From the IMG/VR virus record IMGVR_UViG_3300032087_002061, positions 1-20,165 of that record: 20,165 nucleotides of DNA; one strand, given 5' to 3'. This document shows, piece by piece, positions 13,421 through 19,437 of the stretch. Made by a program: the position numbers and the translations under genes. The stretch comes from a virus. How positions within the stretch are numbered: position 1 is the first letter of the stretch; each line of letters begins with the position of its first letter. The notes below the pieces were generated by a model. It ran no database searches, was not told the origin of the DNA, and saw only the letters and a program-made list of their open reading frames with translations.

Positions 13421-13450
13421 TTGACTTGGTTGGAACTTATGGTCTACATT
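13421..13450 (+). promoter_or_regulatory. Sigma70-like promoter for the rightward operon
   Basis: TTGACT (13421-13426, 5 of 6) and TACATT (13445-13450, 4 of 6) are separated by 18 bp, with an A-run just upstream (13410-13417). It sits 45 nt before the first gene of the plus-strand operon, in the only divergent gap of the window, so host RNA polymerase could transcribe this operon early. I see no clear promoter on the opposite strand. Confidence 0.65.
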
Positions 13451-13494
13451 CAGATCTGGCTTCGGCCAACGGGGAAACCTTTAGGAGAGAGAAA

Positions 13495-13812
13495 ATGGAA
13501 ACATTAGCAAACAACGCAGCTTGGGAAGCACTAGTAGAAGATCTTGAAAATCTTGAAAATCAGGCATGGGAAATTGCTTGTGAAGAGTTCAACGGTTGGA
13601 TTCAGTTGGGCGGTGATCCTTCACGTTGTGTTCAGGATTTTGTTGGTTCTCACGGTACAACAGAGATCATCGAGTCATATGAAGAGGACGCTGCGCGCTT
13701 ACGCGCAGAGTCTTCTGACTGCATTTTCCCAGCTGTTTTGCCAGAAGTCGCAGAGCGCACAGCTCAAGCCTGGAATCGTTTCCGCGCCGTCATTCGGGGG
13801 GAGGCCGCGTAA
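13495..13812 (+). CDS. Unknown acidic protein, first gene of the rightward operon
   Basis: ATG at 13495 has AGGAG 7 nt upstream and gives 105 residues; a longer reading upstream would cross the promoter and is rejected. The protein is acidic and mostly helical: METLANNAAWEALVEDLENL, then WEIACEEFNGWIQLGG, later EVAERTAQAWNRFRAVIRG. No family is recognised. Small acidic proteins made first from an early phage operon are often inhibitors of host enzymes, and some mimic DNA, but nothing here proves that. It has no signal peptide or membrane segment. The gene's last bases provide the ribosome site for the next gene. Confidence 0.75.
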   Translation: METLANNAAWEALVEDLENLENQAWEIACEEFNGWIQLGGDPSRCVQDFVGSHGTTEIIESYEEDAARLRAESSDCIFPAVLPEVAERTAQAWNRFRAVIRGEAA

Positions 13813-13973
13813 TGGAGCTACACATTGGAGCCAGAGTCTCACTCGCCGGAGGCCAGATCTCCGGCACTGTTTTGTCGTACAGCTCAAAGGCTGTGCGTAT
13901 CCGCACTGACGGCGGCAAGAAAATCGTCGTCCCAATGAAACTTATCGAAACAATTCAGGAGTCGTTTGTATGA
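13812..13973 (+). CDS. Small beta-rich basic protein (53 aa), unknown
   Basis: Read from the DNA: MELHIGARVSLAGGQISGTV, then LSYSSKAVRIRTDGGKKIVV and a tail ending ESFV. Alternating hydrophobic residues and glycines suggest a small beta barrel (KOW or SH3-like), with I-G-A-R-V ... G-T-V ... V-R-I-R-T-D-G-G-K. Such folds often bind nucleic acid or protein. GGAGG lies 7 nt upstream of the ATG, and its stop overlaps the next start (ATGA), so it is part of the coupled series. The function is not known. Confidence 0.65.
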   Translation: MELHIGARVSLAGGQISGTVLSYSSKAVRIRTDGGKKIVVPMKLIETIQESFV

Positions 13974-14104
13974 TCGAGGCATTTGTTTTCGCTGTTGTGG
14001 TCGTTGCTGTGACCATAACATTCAGCGCGTTGGCTTACCTGGCTGACGTTTTACTGCGACGCAAGACCGGACGCGGGATCGTGCCAGAGGATTACTACAA
14101 ATGA
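13970..14104 (+). CDS. Single-pass small membrane protein (44 aa)
   Basis: Read from the DNA: it begins MIEAFVFAVVVVAVTITFSA and continues LAYLADVLLRRKTGRG, ending in EDYYK. Residues 3-27 form one clear membrane helix, followed by a positive patch (RRKTGR), so the N-terminus is probably outside and the C-terminus in the cytoplasm. It overlaps the previous gene and the methyltransferase start by ATGA junctions. No family is recognised. It could be an early membrane-acting factor such as a superinfection-exclusion or host-takeover protein, which is a guess. Confidence 0.65.
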   Translation: MIEAFVFAVVVVAVTITFSALAYLADVLLRRKTGRGIVPEDYYK

Positions 14105-15210
14105 GGTACGGCTCTGTCTGTTCTGGCGTTGAAGCTGCAAGCGTTGCATGGGAACCACTTGGATTTGACCCAGTATTCTTTTCTGAGATCGAGCCGTTTC
14201 CTTCGGCTGTTCTTTCACACCACTGGCCGTCGGTTCCAAACCACGGCGACATGACACAATTTGAAGGTTGGAATTATGAGCAAGGATCAATTGACATTCT
14301 GGTCGGGGGAACTCCCTGCCAGTCTTTCAGCGTGGCGGGGCTTAGAGGAGGCATCGCTGACTCAAGAGGGAACCTCGCACTCACTTATTGCAGGATGGTT
14401 GATCGATTGCGTCCTCGATGGTGCGTTTGGGAAAACGTGCCTGGTGTCTTGTCATCAGGAGGAGGACGGGACTTTGGCTCCATCCTCGGGGCGATGGCTC
14501 AACTCGGGTATAGCTGTGCGTGGCGAGTGTTGGACGCTAAGAACTTCGGAGTGCCACAAAGACGCAGAAGAGTGTTTCTTGTCGGATGTTCTTCAGGAGA
14601 CTGGCGAGATCCTGCCTCGGTACTATTTGAGTCCGGTTGCGGCGGCAGGGATTTTGAAAAGAGCAGAAAAGAGAAACAAGAGGATGCCAAAAGAACTAAA
14701 GGAAGCATTGCTTACGACAAGCAAAGGCTTGGTGAGTACGGGTCAGGGAATGTAGCAAGTACAATCGCTGCGAGAGATTATAAAGATGCAACTGATTTAG
14801 TGGTACACGCAAACAATGTAGCGCCATCAATCACTTCATCTGGTCCACCTTATTCTCGTACTGGTAATGAGCGTGTCGAGTGTGATGCGCTTGTAGTGCA
14901 GTCAAAATCAGTGCATGAAGATCAGCAAGCTGATGTTCGCTTGCAAGATTGTTTCAATGCGGTCACAACAGGTGGCGGCAAACCAGGGCAAGGGTATAGC
15001 TGTCTGTTCAACCCGAGCTCCAACTATAAAGTACGCCGCCTGACTCCAGTAGAAGCAGAGCGATTACAAGGATTCCCTGACGGGCACACCGACATCGGTT
15101 GGAAGGGTAAGCCGACACCTGACTCGCACCGTTACAAGGCGATGGGTAACTCAATGGCGGTGCCTGTGATGCGTTGGATAGGACAACGAATTAAGGAGCA
15201 TGACGCATGA
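14101..15210 (+). CDS. DNA (cytosine-5) methyltransferase
   Basis: The protein is 369 residues and all key C5-methyltransferase motifs are present in order: motif I SVCSGVEAAS (5-14), motif IV GGTPCQSFS (69-77) with catalytic Cys73, ENV (111-113, motif VI), QRRRRVFLV (153-161, motif VIII), RRLTPVEAERLQGFP (312-326, motif IX) and GNSMAVPV (349-356, motif X). The stretch between about 175 and 305 is the target-recognition region. It transfers a methyl group from S-adenosylmethionine to cytosine, probably protecting phage DNA from restriction. No cognate restriction enzyme is seen nearby, so it looks like an orphan phage enzyme. Codons 59-218 also encode a second protein in the +1 frame. Confidence 0.95.
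   Translation: MRYGSVCSGVEAASVAWEPLGFDPVFFSEIEPFPSAVLSHHWPSVPNHGDMTQFEGWNYEQGSIDILVGGTPCQSFSVAGLRGGIADSRGNLALTYCRMVDRLRPRWCVWENVPGVLSSGGGRDFGSILGAMAQLGYSCAWRVLDAKNFGVPQRRRRVFLVGCSSGDWRDPASVLFESGCGGRDFEKSRKEKQEDAKRTKGSIAYDKQRLGEYGSGNVASTIAARDYKDATDLVVHANNVAPSITSSGPPYSRTGNERVECDALVVQSKSVHEDQQADVRLQDCFNAVTTGGGKPGQGYSCLFNPSSNYKVRRLTPVEAERLQGFPDGHTDIGWKGKPTPDSHRYKAMGNSMAVPVMRWIGQRIKEHDA
14276..14755 (+). CDS. Overprinted gene inside the methyltransferase (159 aa)
   Basis: An ATG at 14276 with GAAGG 8 nt upstream opens a 159-residue frame, +1 relative to the methyltransferase and entirely inside it. It begins MSKDQLTFWSGELPASLSAW. Later parts read EDGTLAPSSGRWLNSGI, WTLRTSE, ETGEILPRYYLSP and AAAGILKRAEKRNKRMPKEL. 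I recall unassigned proteins in other phages with D-Q-L-T-F-W-S-x-E-x-P-A-S, D-G-T-L-x-P-S-S-x-x-W-x-N-S-G, S-L-S-D-x-L-E-T-G-D-x-P-x-R-Y-Y-L-S and G-I-L-R-R-A-E-K-R-G-K patterns, lying over or beside cytosine methyltransferases. This one matches closely, which random frame reading would not give. The C-terminal part may be a helical DNA- or protein-binding segment. Function unknown. Confidence 0.7.
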   Translation: MSKDQLTFWSGELPASLSAWRGLEEASLTQEGTSHSLIAGWLIDCVLDGAFGKTCLVSCHQEEDGTLAPSSGRWLNSGIAVRGECWTLRTSECHKDAEECFLSDVLQETGEILPRYYLSPVAAAGILKRAEKRNKRMPKELKEALLTTSKGLVSTGQGM

Positions 15211-15428
15211 TCCGCACCATGTATCAAATGATTTACTTTGCAGGGGCCGAGCATCAGATCAAGTTCACCGACACGTCAGTTAATGACCCAGACGAAATGC
15301 CTGGTCTGCAACTGATCGACATAGACGGTCTCGATCAGCATCAACTTTCACCTGAGCTGTGGCAATACGCCACGCAGCAGATGGACCCAAACACAGCACT
15401 AACAGAAGAGGAAATGTTCCGATGGTAG
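15207..15428 (+). CDS. Small acidic protein between methyltransferase and exonuclease
   Basis: The protein is 73 residues, acidic, beginning MIRTMYQMIYFAGAEHQIKF and ending in TEEEMFRW. The middle has DPDEMPGLQLIDIDGLDQHQ. No family is recognised and no membrane segment is visible. It overlaps the methyltransferase stop by ATGA and the exonuclease start by 7 nt, so translation is coupled on both sides. It may be a cofactor of the exonuclease; this is based only on position. Confidence 0.65.
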   Translation: MIRTMYQMIYFAGAEHQIKFTDTSVNDPDEMPGLQLIDIDGLDQHQLSPELWQYATQQMDPNTALTEEEMFRW

Positions 15429-16369
15429 GGAAGGTCACAACAATCCAGAAGATGAGCGCGAGCCGTCTTCCGAACATCATGGGATACAGCCCGTGGTCCA
15501 CGCCCAATGACGAACTGGACATCACGATCCGCGCTCGCAAGGAAGGTGTCGATCATTACGACACTCAGATTGGTGAGGCCGCTGACTGGGGCAATGAGTT
15601 TGAGGATCAGATACTACGCACTGCTTCACAGCGCCTTGGGCTGAAGAAACTCAAGCTGAACTACCCAGAGCCGTACATCTATAAAGATCTGCTCCAGGCT
15701 TCTCTGGATGGCGGCGCAATGGCTGATGGCCTGGTCATCAATACCGATGTCACCAATCACATCTACGTGATGAACTCAGATGACACGATCACACTGGAGG
15801 GAAAAGGCGTTCTGGAAGCCAAGCTCACTCGCGTCGCTCCAAGGGATGTTCCTGATCCCTACCGTGGTCCGATACAGTTACAGGGACAAATGCTCTGTAC
15901 GGGCGCTCAGTGGGGCGTGATCGCTACTTTGTACCAGGGAGTCGAGTTGTACATCTACGTGTACAAGGCTGATTATGAAATGCAGAAAAAAATCATCATG
16001 GCGTGTTCTGACTTTGAGCGCAGGGTACGTGATGAGGATTGGTATCCCGCCATGTCAGCGACTGAGGCTGCTGATATGAAGGGCGACGCACCAGACGATG
16101 TCGAGATGGATGCGGATGACGATCTCAAGGAAAGGATCGAGCGTCTGGCGCACATCCGCACAGAGCTGAAGGCGTATGAAGCACTGGCCTCTGACCTACA
16201 GCTTGACATCATGAATGCGATGGGCGAGGCGAACATCTGTCATGCAGGACAGTACAAGATCACCTGGCCGGTGCGTAAGGTCAAAGCAAAACCGGCACAA
16301 GTCAAAGAAATCCCAGCGGTCGAGGAACACTGGGCCAGAGCAAAGACACTGAAGCTGGAGGAGTTATGA
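15422..16369 (+). CDS. YqaJ-type recombination exonuclease
   Basis: From ATG at 15422 (inside the stop of the upstream gene) the protein is 315 residues. YqaJ/lambda exonuclease features are seen in order: MSASRLPNIMGYSPW, then WGNEFEDQILR (first Glu), LQASLDGGAMADG (Asp), GVLEAKLT (E-x-K catalytic pair), IQLQGQMLCTGAQWGVIATL (conserved Gln) and a C-terminal helix after YVYKADYEMQKKI. The family digests one strand of duplex DNA from an end and works with an annealing protein. No annealing protein (Beta, RecT or Erf) is obvious in the window. The C-terminal 90 residues (RIERLAHIRTELKAYEALAS) form a likely coiled coil. A longer start at 15359 lies within the upstream gene. Confidence 0.9.
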   Translation: MVGKVTTIQKMSASRLPNIMGYSPWSTPNDELDITIRARKEGVDHYDTQIGEAADWGNEFEDQILRTASQRLGLKKLKLNYPEPYIYKDLLQASLDGGAMADGLVINTDVTNHIYVMNSDDTITLEGKGVLEAKLTRVAPRDVPDPYRGPIQLQGQMLCTGAQWGVIATLYQGVELYIYVYKADYEMQKKIIMACSDFERRVRDEDWYPAMSATEAADMKGDAPDDVEMDADDDLKERIERLAHIRTELKAYEALASDLQLDIMNAMGEANICHAGQYKITWPVRKVKAKPAQVKEIPAVEEHWARAKTLKLEEL

Positions 16370-16563
16370 GTGATTTAATATTCGGTGAACTGGTGTATTG
16401 CACCGAGAAAGAAGAAGCGTTTGTGCGATTGAATAACACGTTTGTCAGGTTTAGCGGCGACGTTATTTTAATTGACTCTTTGATTGATTGTATTCATTCA
16501 TTGGAACAGACAAAAGAACTTGAGATGCAAGCCGGTAGAAAAAAAGCAGGAGATGTGCAATGA
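16366..16563 (+). CDS. Small unknown protein (65 aa), AT-rich gene
   Basis: It begins MSDLIFGELVYCTEKEEAFV and has VRLNNTFVRFSGDVILIDSL, then a helical IHSLEQTKELEMQAGRKKAG. No family is recognised. The gene overlaps the exonuclease stop and the next start by ATGA. Its DNA is visibly richer in A and T than its neighbours (the stretch around 16460-16500 in particular), hinting at separate origin. There is no signal peptide or membrane segment. Confidence 0.6.
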   Translation: MSDLIFGELVYCTEKEEAFVRLNNTFVRFSGDVILIDSLIDCIHSLEQTKELEMQAGRKKAGDVQ

Positions 16564-16793
16564 GTTTATGTTTTATTGGAGAGAATGAGGATGGAGTTGT
16601 TGTTTCAGTTGTGCCAATTTCAGCAGTCAAATCCATAAAGCCATCAGGTAGTGGTTTGTATGAAATGAATTTTATTGATGGCACTGAGGATTATTTATCG
16701 TCTTATTCGGTCAACACGCTTGATATCGGCATGAGTCTGCTCGAAACAACTGTTTATGAGGTAAGAAGAAGTTATGACCAGGCAACAGATTGA
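16560..16793 (+). CDS. Small unknown protein (77 aa), AT-rich gene
   Basis: It begins MSLCFIGENEDGVVVSVVPI and continues with a beta-rich stretch including SGLYEMNFIDGTEDYLSS. It is acidic and ends in a helical tail (YEVRRSYDQATD). No family is recognised. Like the gene before it, it is AT-rich and linked by ATGA overlaps; its 3' end overlaps the next gene by 20 nt. The two probably entered the operon together. Confidence 0.6.
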   Translation: MSLCFIGENEDGVVVSVVPISAVKSIKPSGSGLYEMNFIDGTEDYLSSYSVNTLDIGMSLLETTVYEVRRSYDQATD

Positions 16794-17028
16794 AGTCATC
16801 GTGGCGATGTACAAAGAGGATTGCTCTTATTCTGAGATCGCCAAGGTTGTGGGTAAGACTGAGCCAATGGTGAAACACTGGGTCAGGAACAATCGTGGCG
16901 CATACGCACTGGACCGGCGCAGAAACCTAGCAGAGAAAGCAAACAACCCGCTGTCCTCTTCAACATGGAGTGACAGCAAGTGGAACTTACGGCTCGGATT
17001 AGAATTCATCAAAAGGAGATGGGCATGA
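16774..17028 (+). CDS. Small helix-turn-helix DNA-binding protein
   Basis: The protein is 84 residues. Residues 1-40 form a likely helix-turn-helix: TRQQIEVIVAMYKEDCSYSE, then IAKVVGKTEPMVKHWVRNN. This is a resolvase- or sigma-like pattern in which S-Y-S-E-I-A-K-V-V-G-K-T is the turn and V-K-H-W-V the recognition helix. The rest is basic with W-S-D-S-K-W near the end. It may regulate phage transcription. It overlaps both neighbours, and its stop region carries the next gene's AAGGAG. Confidence 0.65.
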   Translation: MTRQQIEVIVAMYKEDCSYSEIAKVVGKTEPMVKHWVRNNRGAYALDRRRNLAEKANNPLSSSTWSDSKWNLRLGLEFIKRRWA

Positions 17029-17216
17029 CAATGACGGTAAAAATTGAGATACAGGGTAAGCCGGAAGACTTCCAAGAACTCTTTGTGCCGAGTGATCGAC
17101 AGCAGGAGTTTCTGGAGATGACCTTTGATGCGTACACAGAAGCACTCAAACAGCTTGTCTGGAAACAGATTGATCCACACAACTTTACGGGGTTAGCTGA
17201 TGCAAAGAAAAGATGA
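17025..17216 (+). CDS. Small unknown acidic protein (63 aa)
   Basis: ATG at 17025 is preceded by AAGGAG with 6 nt spacing and overlaps the upstream stop (ATGA), so this start is preferred to earlier ones. The protein begins MTMTVKIEIQGKPEDFQELF, then has a helix with EFLEMTFDAYTEALKQLVWK and ends in DAKKR. A beta strand followed by one or two helices is likely. No family is recognised. Confidence 0.6.
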   Translation: MTMTVKIEIQGKPEDFQELFVPSDRQQEFLEMTFDAYTEALKQLVWKQIDPHNFTGLADAKKR

Positions 17217-17412
17217 TGCCGCGCTAGAGTTTATCAGAGGATACATCTCAGAGAGAGGCTACGCTCCGAACTTCGTGGAGATTATGGAAGCGGTCGGAGA
17301 GACATCCAAGGCTGGTATCACCAGGGTCATCAACCGACTCGCAGCGGAACAAAAGATCAGCCGAGTTCCTGGTGTTGCTAGATCAATTACCGTGGTAGAC
17401 TCAAGAGACTAG
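17200..17412 (+). CDS. LexA-type winged-helix DNA-binding protein (stand-alone)
   Basis: The protein is 70 residues, the size of the LexA DNA-binding domain alone. It reads ALEFIRGYISERGYAPNFVE, then IMEAVGETSKAGITRVINRL and RVPGVARSI. This follows LexA's I-x-x-x-x-x-x-x-G-Y-x-P-x-x-x-E-I ... G ... S ... V-x-x-x-L-x-x-L ... I-x-R-x-P-G-x-x-R-x-I. The C-terminal protease and dimerisation domain is missing, so it cannot be cleaved by RecA-type signals. It might bind SOS boxes or phage operators as a repressor. It is the last gene before the strong terminator. Confidence 0.75.
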   Translation: MQRKDDAALEFIRGYISERGYAPNFVEIMEAVGETSKAGITRVINRLAAEQKISRVPGVARSITVVDSRD

Positions 17413-17441
17413 CACTCTCTCATACCACGCTAGTTCCCTCA

Positions 17442-17485
17442 CCCGGTTAAGCTACCGGGTTGGCCCCTCCCCAGGGGCCTTTTTT
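17442..17485 (+). terminator. Double hairpin terminator at the end of the rightward operon
   Basis: The first hairpin is CCCGGT (17442-17447) with ACCGGG (17454-17459). The second is GGCCCCT (17462-17468) with AGGGGCC (17473-17479), loop CCCC, followed by six T (17480-17485). The second is a textbook intrinsic terminator for plus-strand transcription. The convergent HNH gene ends inside it. On the minus strand it lacks a downstream T-tract, so it should work in one direction only. Confidence 0.92.
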
Positions 17486-18015
17486 ATGAGTTGCATCTGT
17501 ATCTTTGATTGTTCGTCTTGGTTAAACCTTGATGCCTTGCGCCGGTTCTGTGCCTTGGTAAGTATCTGCATATTGAGTGGCACTGAGAGTCCGCATACCT
17601 GGCTATGAATCAGCGGGATGATGTGATCGACCTCGTGCTTCACACCGCTGTCAATCGTCAGCATCTGCGCCTCCAGATACATCCTCCTGATCTCGGTCAC
17701 GCCCTGTGGAGTTGCGACGCGAGACTTGCGCTCAAAGTGTCTGCGTAACTTGGCTGCGCGTTTGTGTGCGCGGGTGTGGTAATACTTGATCGCATTCTTG
17801 CGCTTCTTTTTCTTGTATGCCTCATCGCCGTAATCAACCCAGTAGTCTTTCTTGGTACGCTCACGGTTTCGGATACGCAAACATTCACGGCAGTTCTTGT
17901 TTGAAGCAAAGCGTTCCGAGAGATGTCCGTGTTTACATGGTCTTCCAGTGTAGTAATACGTGACACCTTGTCTGAGCGCCTCTGACTGAGTCGCCGGAAA
18001 CTTCCTTTTCTCCAT
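17452..18015 (-). CDS. HNH homing-type endonuclease
   Basis: The protein is 187 residues. The N-terminal part has CKHGHLSERFASNKNCRECL, with C-x-x-G-H ... C-x-x-C forming a likely zinc-binding site; a very basic helical middle follows (KKKKRKNAIKYYHTRAHKRA). The C-terminal HNH motif is KHEVDHIIPLIHSQVCGLSV with LNMQILTKAQNRRKA; E-V-D-H-I-I-P-L, then N, then the last Lys/Asn fit the fold. Such enzymes nick or cut DNA and often spread as free-standing homing genes or act in packaging. It sits alone between the terminator and the lysis genes. Its last ten residues (KKAPGEGPTR) are encoded by the opposing terminator. The start has only a weak binding site. Confidence 0.88.
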   Translation of the reverse strand: MEKRKFPATQSEALRQGVTYYYTGRPCKHGHLSERFASNKNCRECLRIRNRERTKKDYWVDYGDEAYKKKKRKNAIKYYHTRAHKRAAKLRRHFERKSRVATPQGVTEIRRMYLEAQMLTIDSGVKHEVDHIIPLIHSQVCGLSVPLNMQILTKAQNRRKASRFNQDEQSKIQMQLIKKAPGEGPTR

Positions 18016-18028
18016 TGACTCGTCTCAT

Positions 18029-18421
18029 TCAGTAAGACCAGATCGTCGGGCGTGGGAATCCGTCGTCTGTATTCAGATCGTCCAAATGAATGAATCGAGC
18101 AGATCCTTTCTGCTGAATACCAATGCCGGTGAAGCCATGCCCCAGTGCGGCGCATAAAAAATTGTATGCGTCTTCGCCTTGTATAGCGATATCAGCGGCT
18201 CTTCCGCTTGCGTGAGCGCCTGGGCTCCTGCCGCTGGCTATCTTCTTCGCCTCGATTGGATGGGCGGTACACCTGTACCCGCTGGTCACCGTCATCGGCT
18301 GACCCCAATCGGCTCTGAGACTTGTCAGCCGGTCCATGAACTCGCTGTGCATACCGTCTGCACCGCACCCACATTGACATCGCATCTCATCCTGTGAAAA
18401 GTATGGTGAACTCCAACTCAT
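18029..18421 (-). CDS. M15-type peptidase endolysin
   Basis: The protein is 130 residues, small for an endolysin but the usual size of a single-domain Peptidase_M15 enzyme. The zinc site is S-P-G-A-H-A-S-G-R-A-A-D (about 86-97) with His and Asp, and a later H in SARFIHLDD. YFSQDEMRCQCGCG at the N-terminus and MTVTSGYRCTAHP in the middle are typical. It cuts peptide cross-links in peptidoglycan, normally after the holin opens the inner membrane. It has no signal peptide and no separate wall-binding domain. Its ATG overlaps the holin gene stop (ATGA). Confidence 0.88.
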   Translation of the reverse strand: MSWSSPYFSQDEMRCQCGCGADGMHSEFMDRLTSLRADWGQPMTVTSGYRCTAHPIEAKKIASGRSPGAHASGRAADIAIQGEDAYNFLCAALGHGFTGIGIQQKGSARFIHLDDLNTDDGFPRPTIWSY

Positions 18422-18786
18422 TTCTTTTTCTTCTCCATAAATCCTTCGACGGCTCCACCGCCAAAATAGAAACCTAAGATAATCAGCATTGCATAGTTGA
18501 TACTAAATTGCTCCATCACCTTGGTCACTGCGTCGGGATCACCCTGTCCAGAGATCGTCATCGCTAGGACCAGGACGTAGCTACCCAAGAATGTTAGCCC
18601 AAACATCAGAGCCAGGTATCGCTGCGCTAACTTGAACGGCGCGTATGCCTGGAGTAGATCTGTCTTGGCTTTGGCCTTGGCCTGTATCTCTTCCTCTGTG
18701 GACGTATGCATATTGTCGATCAGATCCAGACCTTTCGAGATCACGTCCCCTGAGCCGAGCATCTTTGATATCACACCGAGCATCAT
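18418..18786 (-). CDS. Holin, 3-TM GTA-type
   Basis: The protein is 122 residues. A soluble N-terminal helix carries DLIDNMHTSTEEEIQAKAKA, followed by LAQRYLALMFGLTFLGSYVL (membrane helix) and NYAMLIILGFYFGGGAVEGF (membrane helix), then a Lys-rich end. This is the pattern of the holin family found in gene transfer agents and many phages (GTA_holin_3TM). It forms holes in the inner membrane at lysis time. GGAGG lies just before the ATG pair at 18786 and 18783. It is followed by the peptidase gene with a 4-nt overlap. Confidence 0.85.
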   Translation of the reverse strand: MMLGVISKMLGSGDVISKGLDLIDNMHTSTEEEIQAKAKAKTDLLQAYAPFKLAQRYLALMFGLTFLGSYVLVLAMTISGQGDPDAVTKVMEQFSINYAMLIILGFYFGGGAVEGFMEKKKK

Positions 18787-18965
18787 GCCCCTCCTATATC
18801 TTGATTTGTCTTGATGCAGATTGCATCGTAGTTAATCTTGGGTTGCGGCGCAGTAAGCATGAACAGCGTATGTGCTTCGATGCACTGCACCTCTGTTGCG
18901 TAGGCGTTTACCGGGTTGACGTAATACATATCAGCGTCCAGGAAGATCACAAATAGAATCCACAC
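18783..18965 (-). CDS. Small membrane-anchored lysis-cassette protein (60 aa)
   Basis: The best start is GTG at 18965, just after the upstream stop and with AAGGGG about 9 nt before; a TTG start 21 nt earlier lies inside the upstream gene. It gives MWILFVIFLDADMYYVNPVN, then ATEVQCIEAHTLFMLTAPQP. A short hydrophobic N-terminus followed by a soluble part with one Cys would suit a membrane-anchored or exported small protein, perhaps a spanin-like partner. No family is recognised, and the single Cys is not a proper lipobox. Its stop overlaps the holin start. Confidence 0.55.
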   Translation of the reverse strand: MWILFVIFLDADMYYVNPVNAYATEVQCIEAHTLFMLTAPQPKINYDAICIKTNQDIGGA

Positions 18966-18966
18966 C

Positions 18967-19437
18967 CTATCGCCCCTTCGCCGCAATGATCGCGAGCAGT
19001 AGCCATATACCTAGACCGACAACCAGACAGCCAGCAAGTACAGCAGCAGTAATAATAAGTCCGTCCTTGATGGCTTTTCTCTTAGCCAGCTTGCGAGCCT
19101 GTTCACGTTTGCGCTGGTTCTCCCGCATCTCCTTGCGAGTCTGCATAAACTTTTGGTAGTCGGCCCAAAGGTTTCCCCTCCCGCCCCAGATCATCAGATT
19201 GCGTATCTCTGTTTCACGCTGGCGTATATCTTCTAAAGCCCAAAACGCCTGTTCGTCTCCGTCCTTGGCGTTCTTTTCCAGCTCTTCTTTTGCGTCGCTT
19301 AATCTTGTCAGGTCTTTGCCAAGACAGGAGCCGACACTTCGGATGTCATTGACGTTTGAGCATAGTTCTCGGATAGAGCCTATAGCCTCGTTTGCTGCCT
19401 TTACAGCACTGATTGCGAGGCCAATCTCGGCAAACAT
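18967..19437 (-). CDS. Coiled-coil protein with C-terminal membrane anchor
   Basis: The protein is 156 residues. The N-terminus is weakly hydrophobic (MFAEIGLAISAVKAANEAIG), the middle is helical and highly charged (ALEDIRQRETEIRN, then RKEMRENQRKREQARKLAKR, a coiled-coil pattern), and residues about 128-152 form one membrane helix (LIITAAVLAGCLVVGLGIWL). Proteins of this shape, a basic coiled coil with a tail anchor, are found beside holin genes in podoviruses with no assigned function. It may help holin timing or spanin-like bridging. The gene ends 2 nt before the next start. Confidence 0.65.
   Translation of the reverse strand: MFAEIGLAISAVKAANEAIGSIRELCSNVNDIRSVGSCLGKDLTRLSDAKEELEKNAKDGDEQAFWALEDIRQRETEIRNLMIWGGRGNLWADYQKFMQTRKEMRENQRKREQARKLAKRKAIKDGLIITAAVLAGCLVVGLGIWLLLAIIAAKGR

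Noticed and set aside
12738-13424. 228-codon plus-strand open frame
   Set aside because: It is antisense to the ssDNA-binding-type and nuclease genes and would read through their shared ribosome sites; no recognisable motifs.
14499-14708. Antisense 69-codon frame in the methyltransferase gene
   Set aside because: No ribosome site or recognisable motif, unlike the +1 frame on the coding strand.
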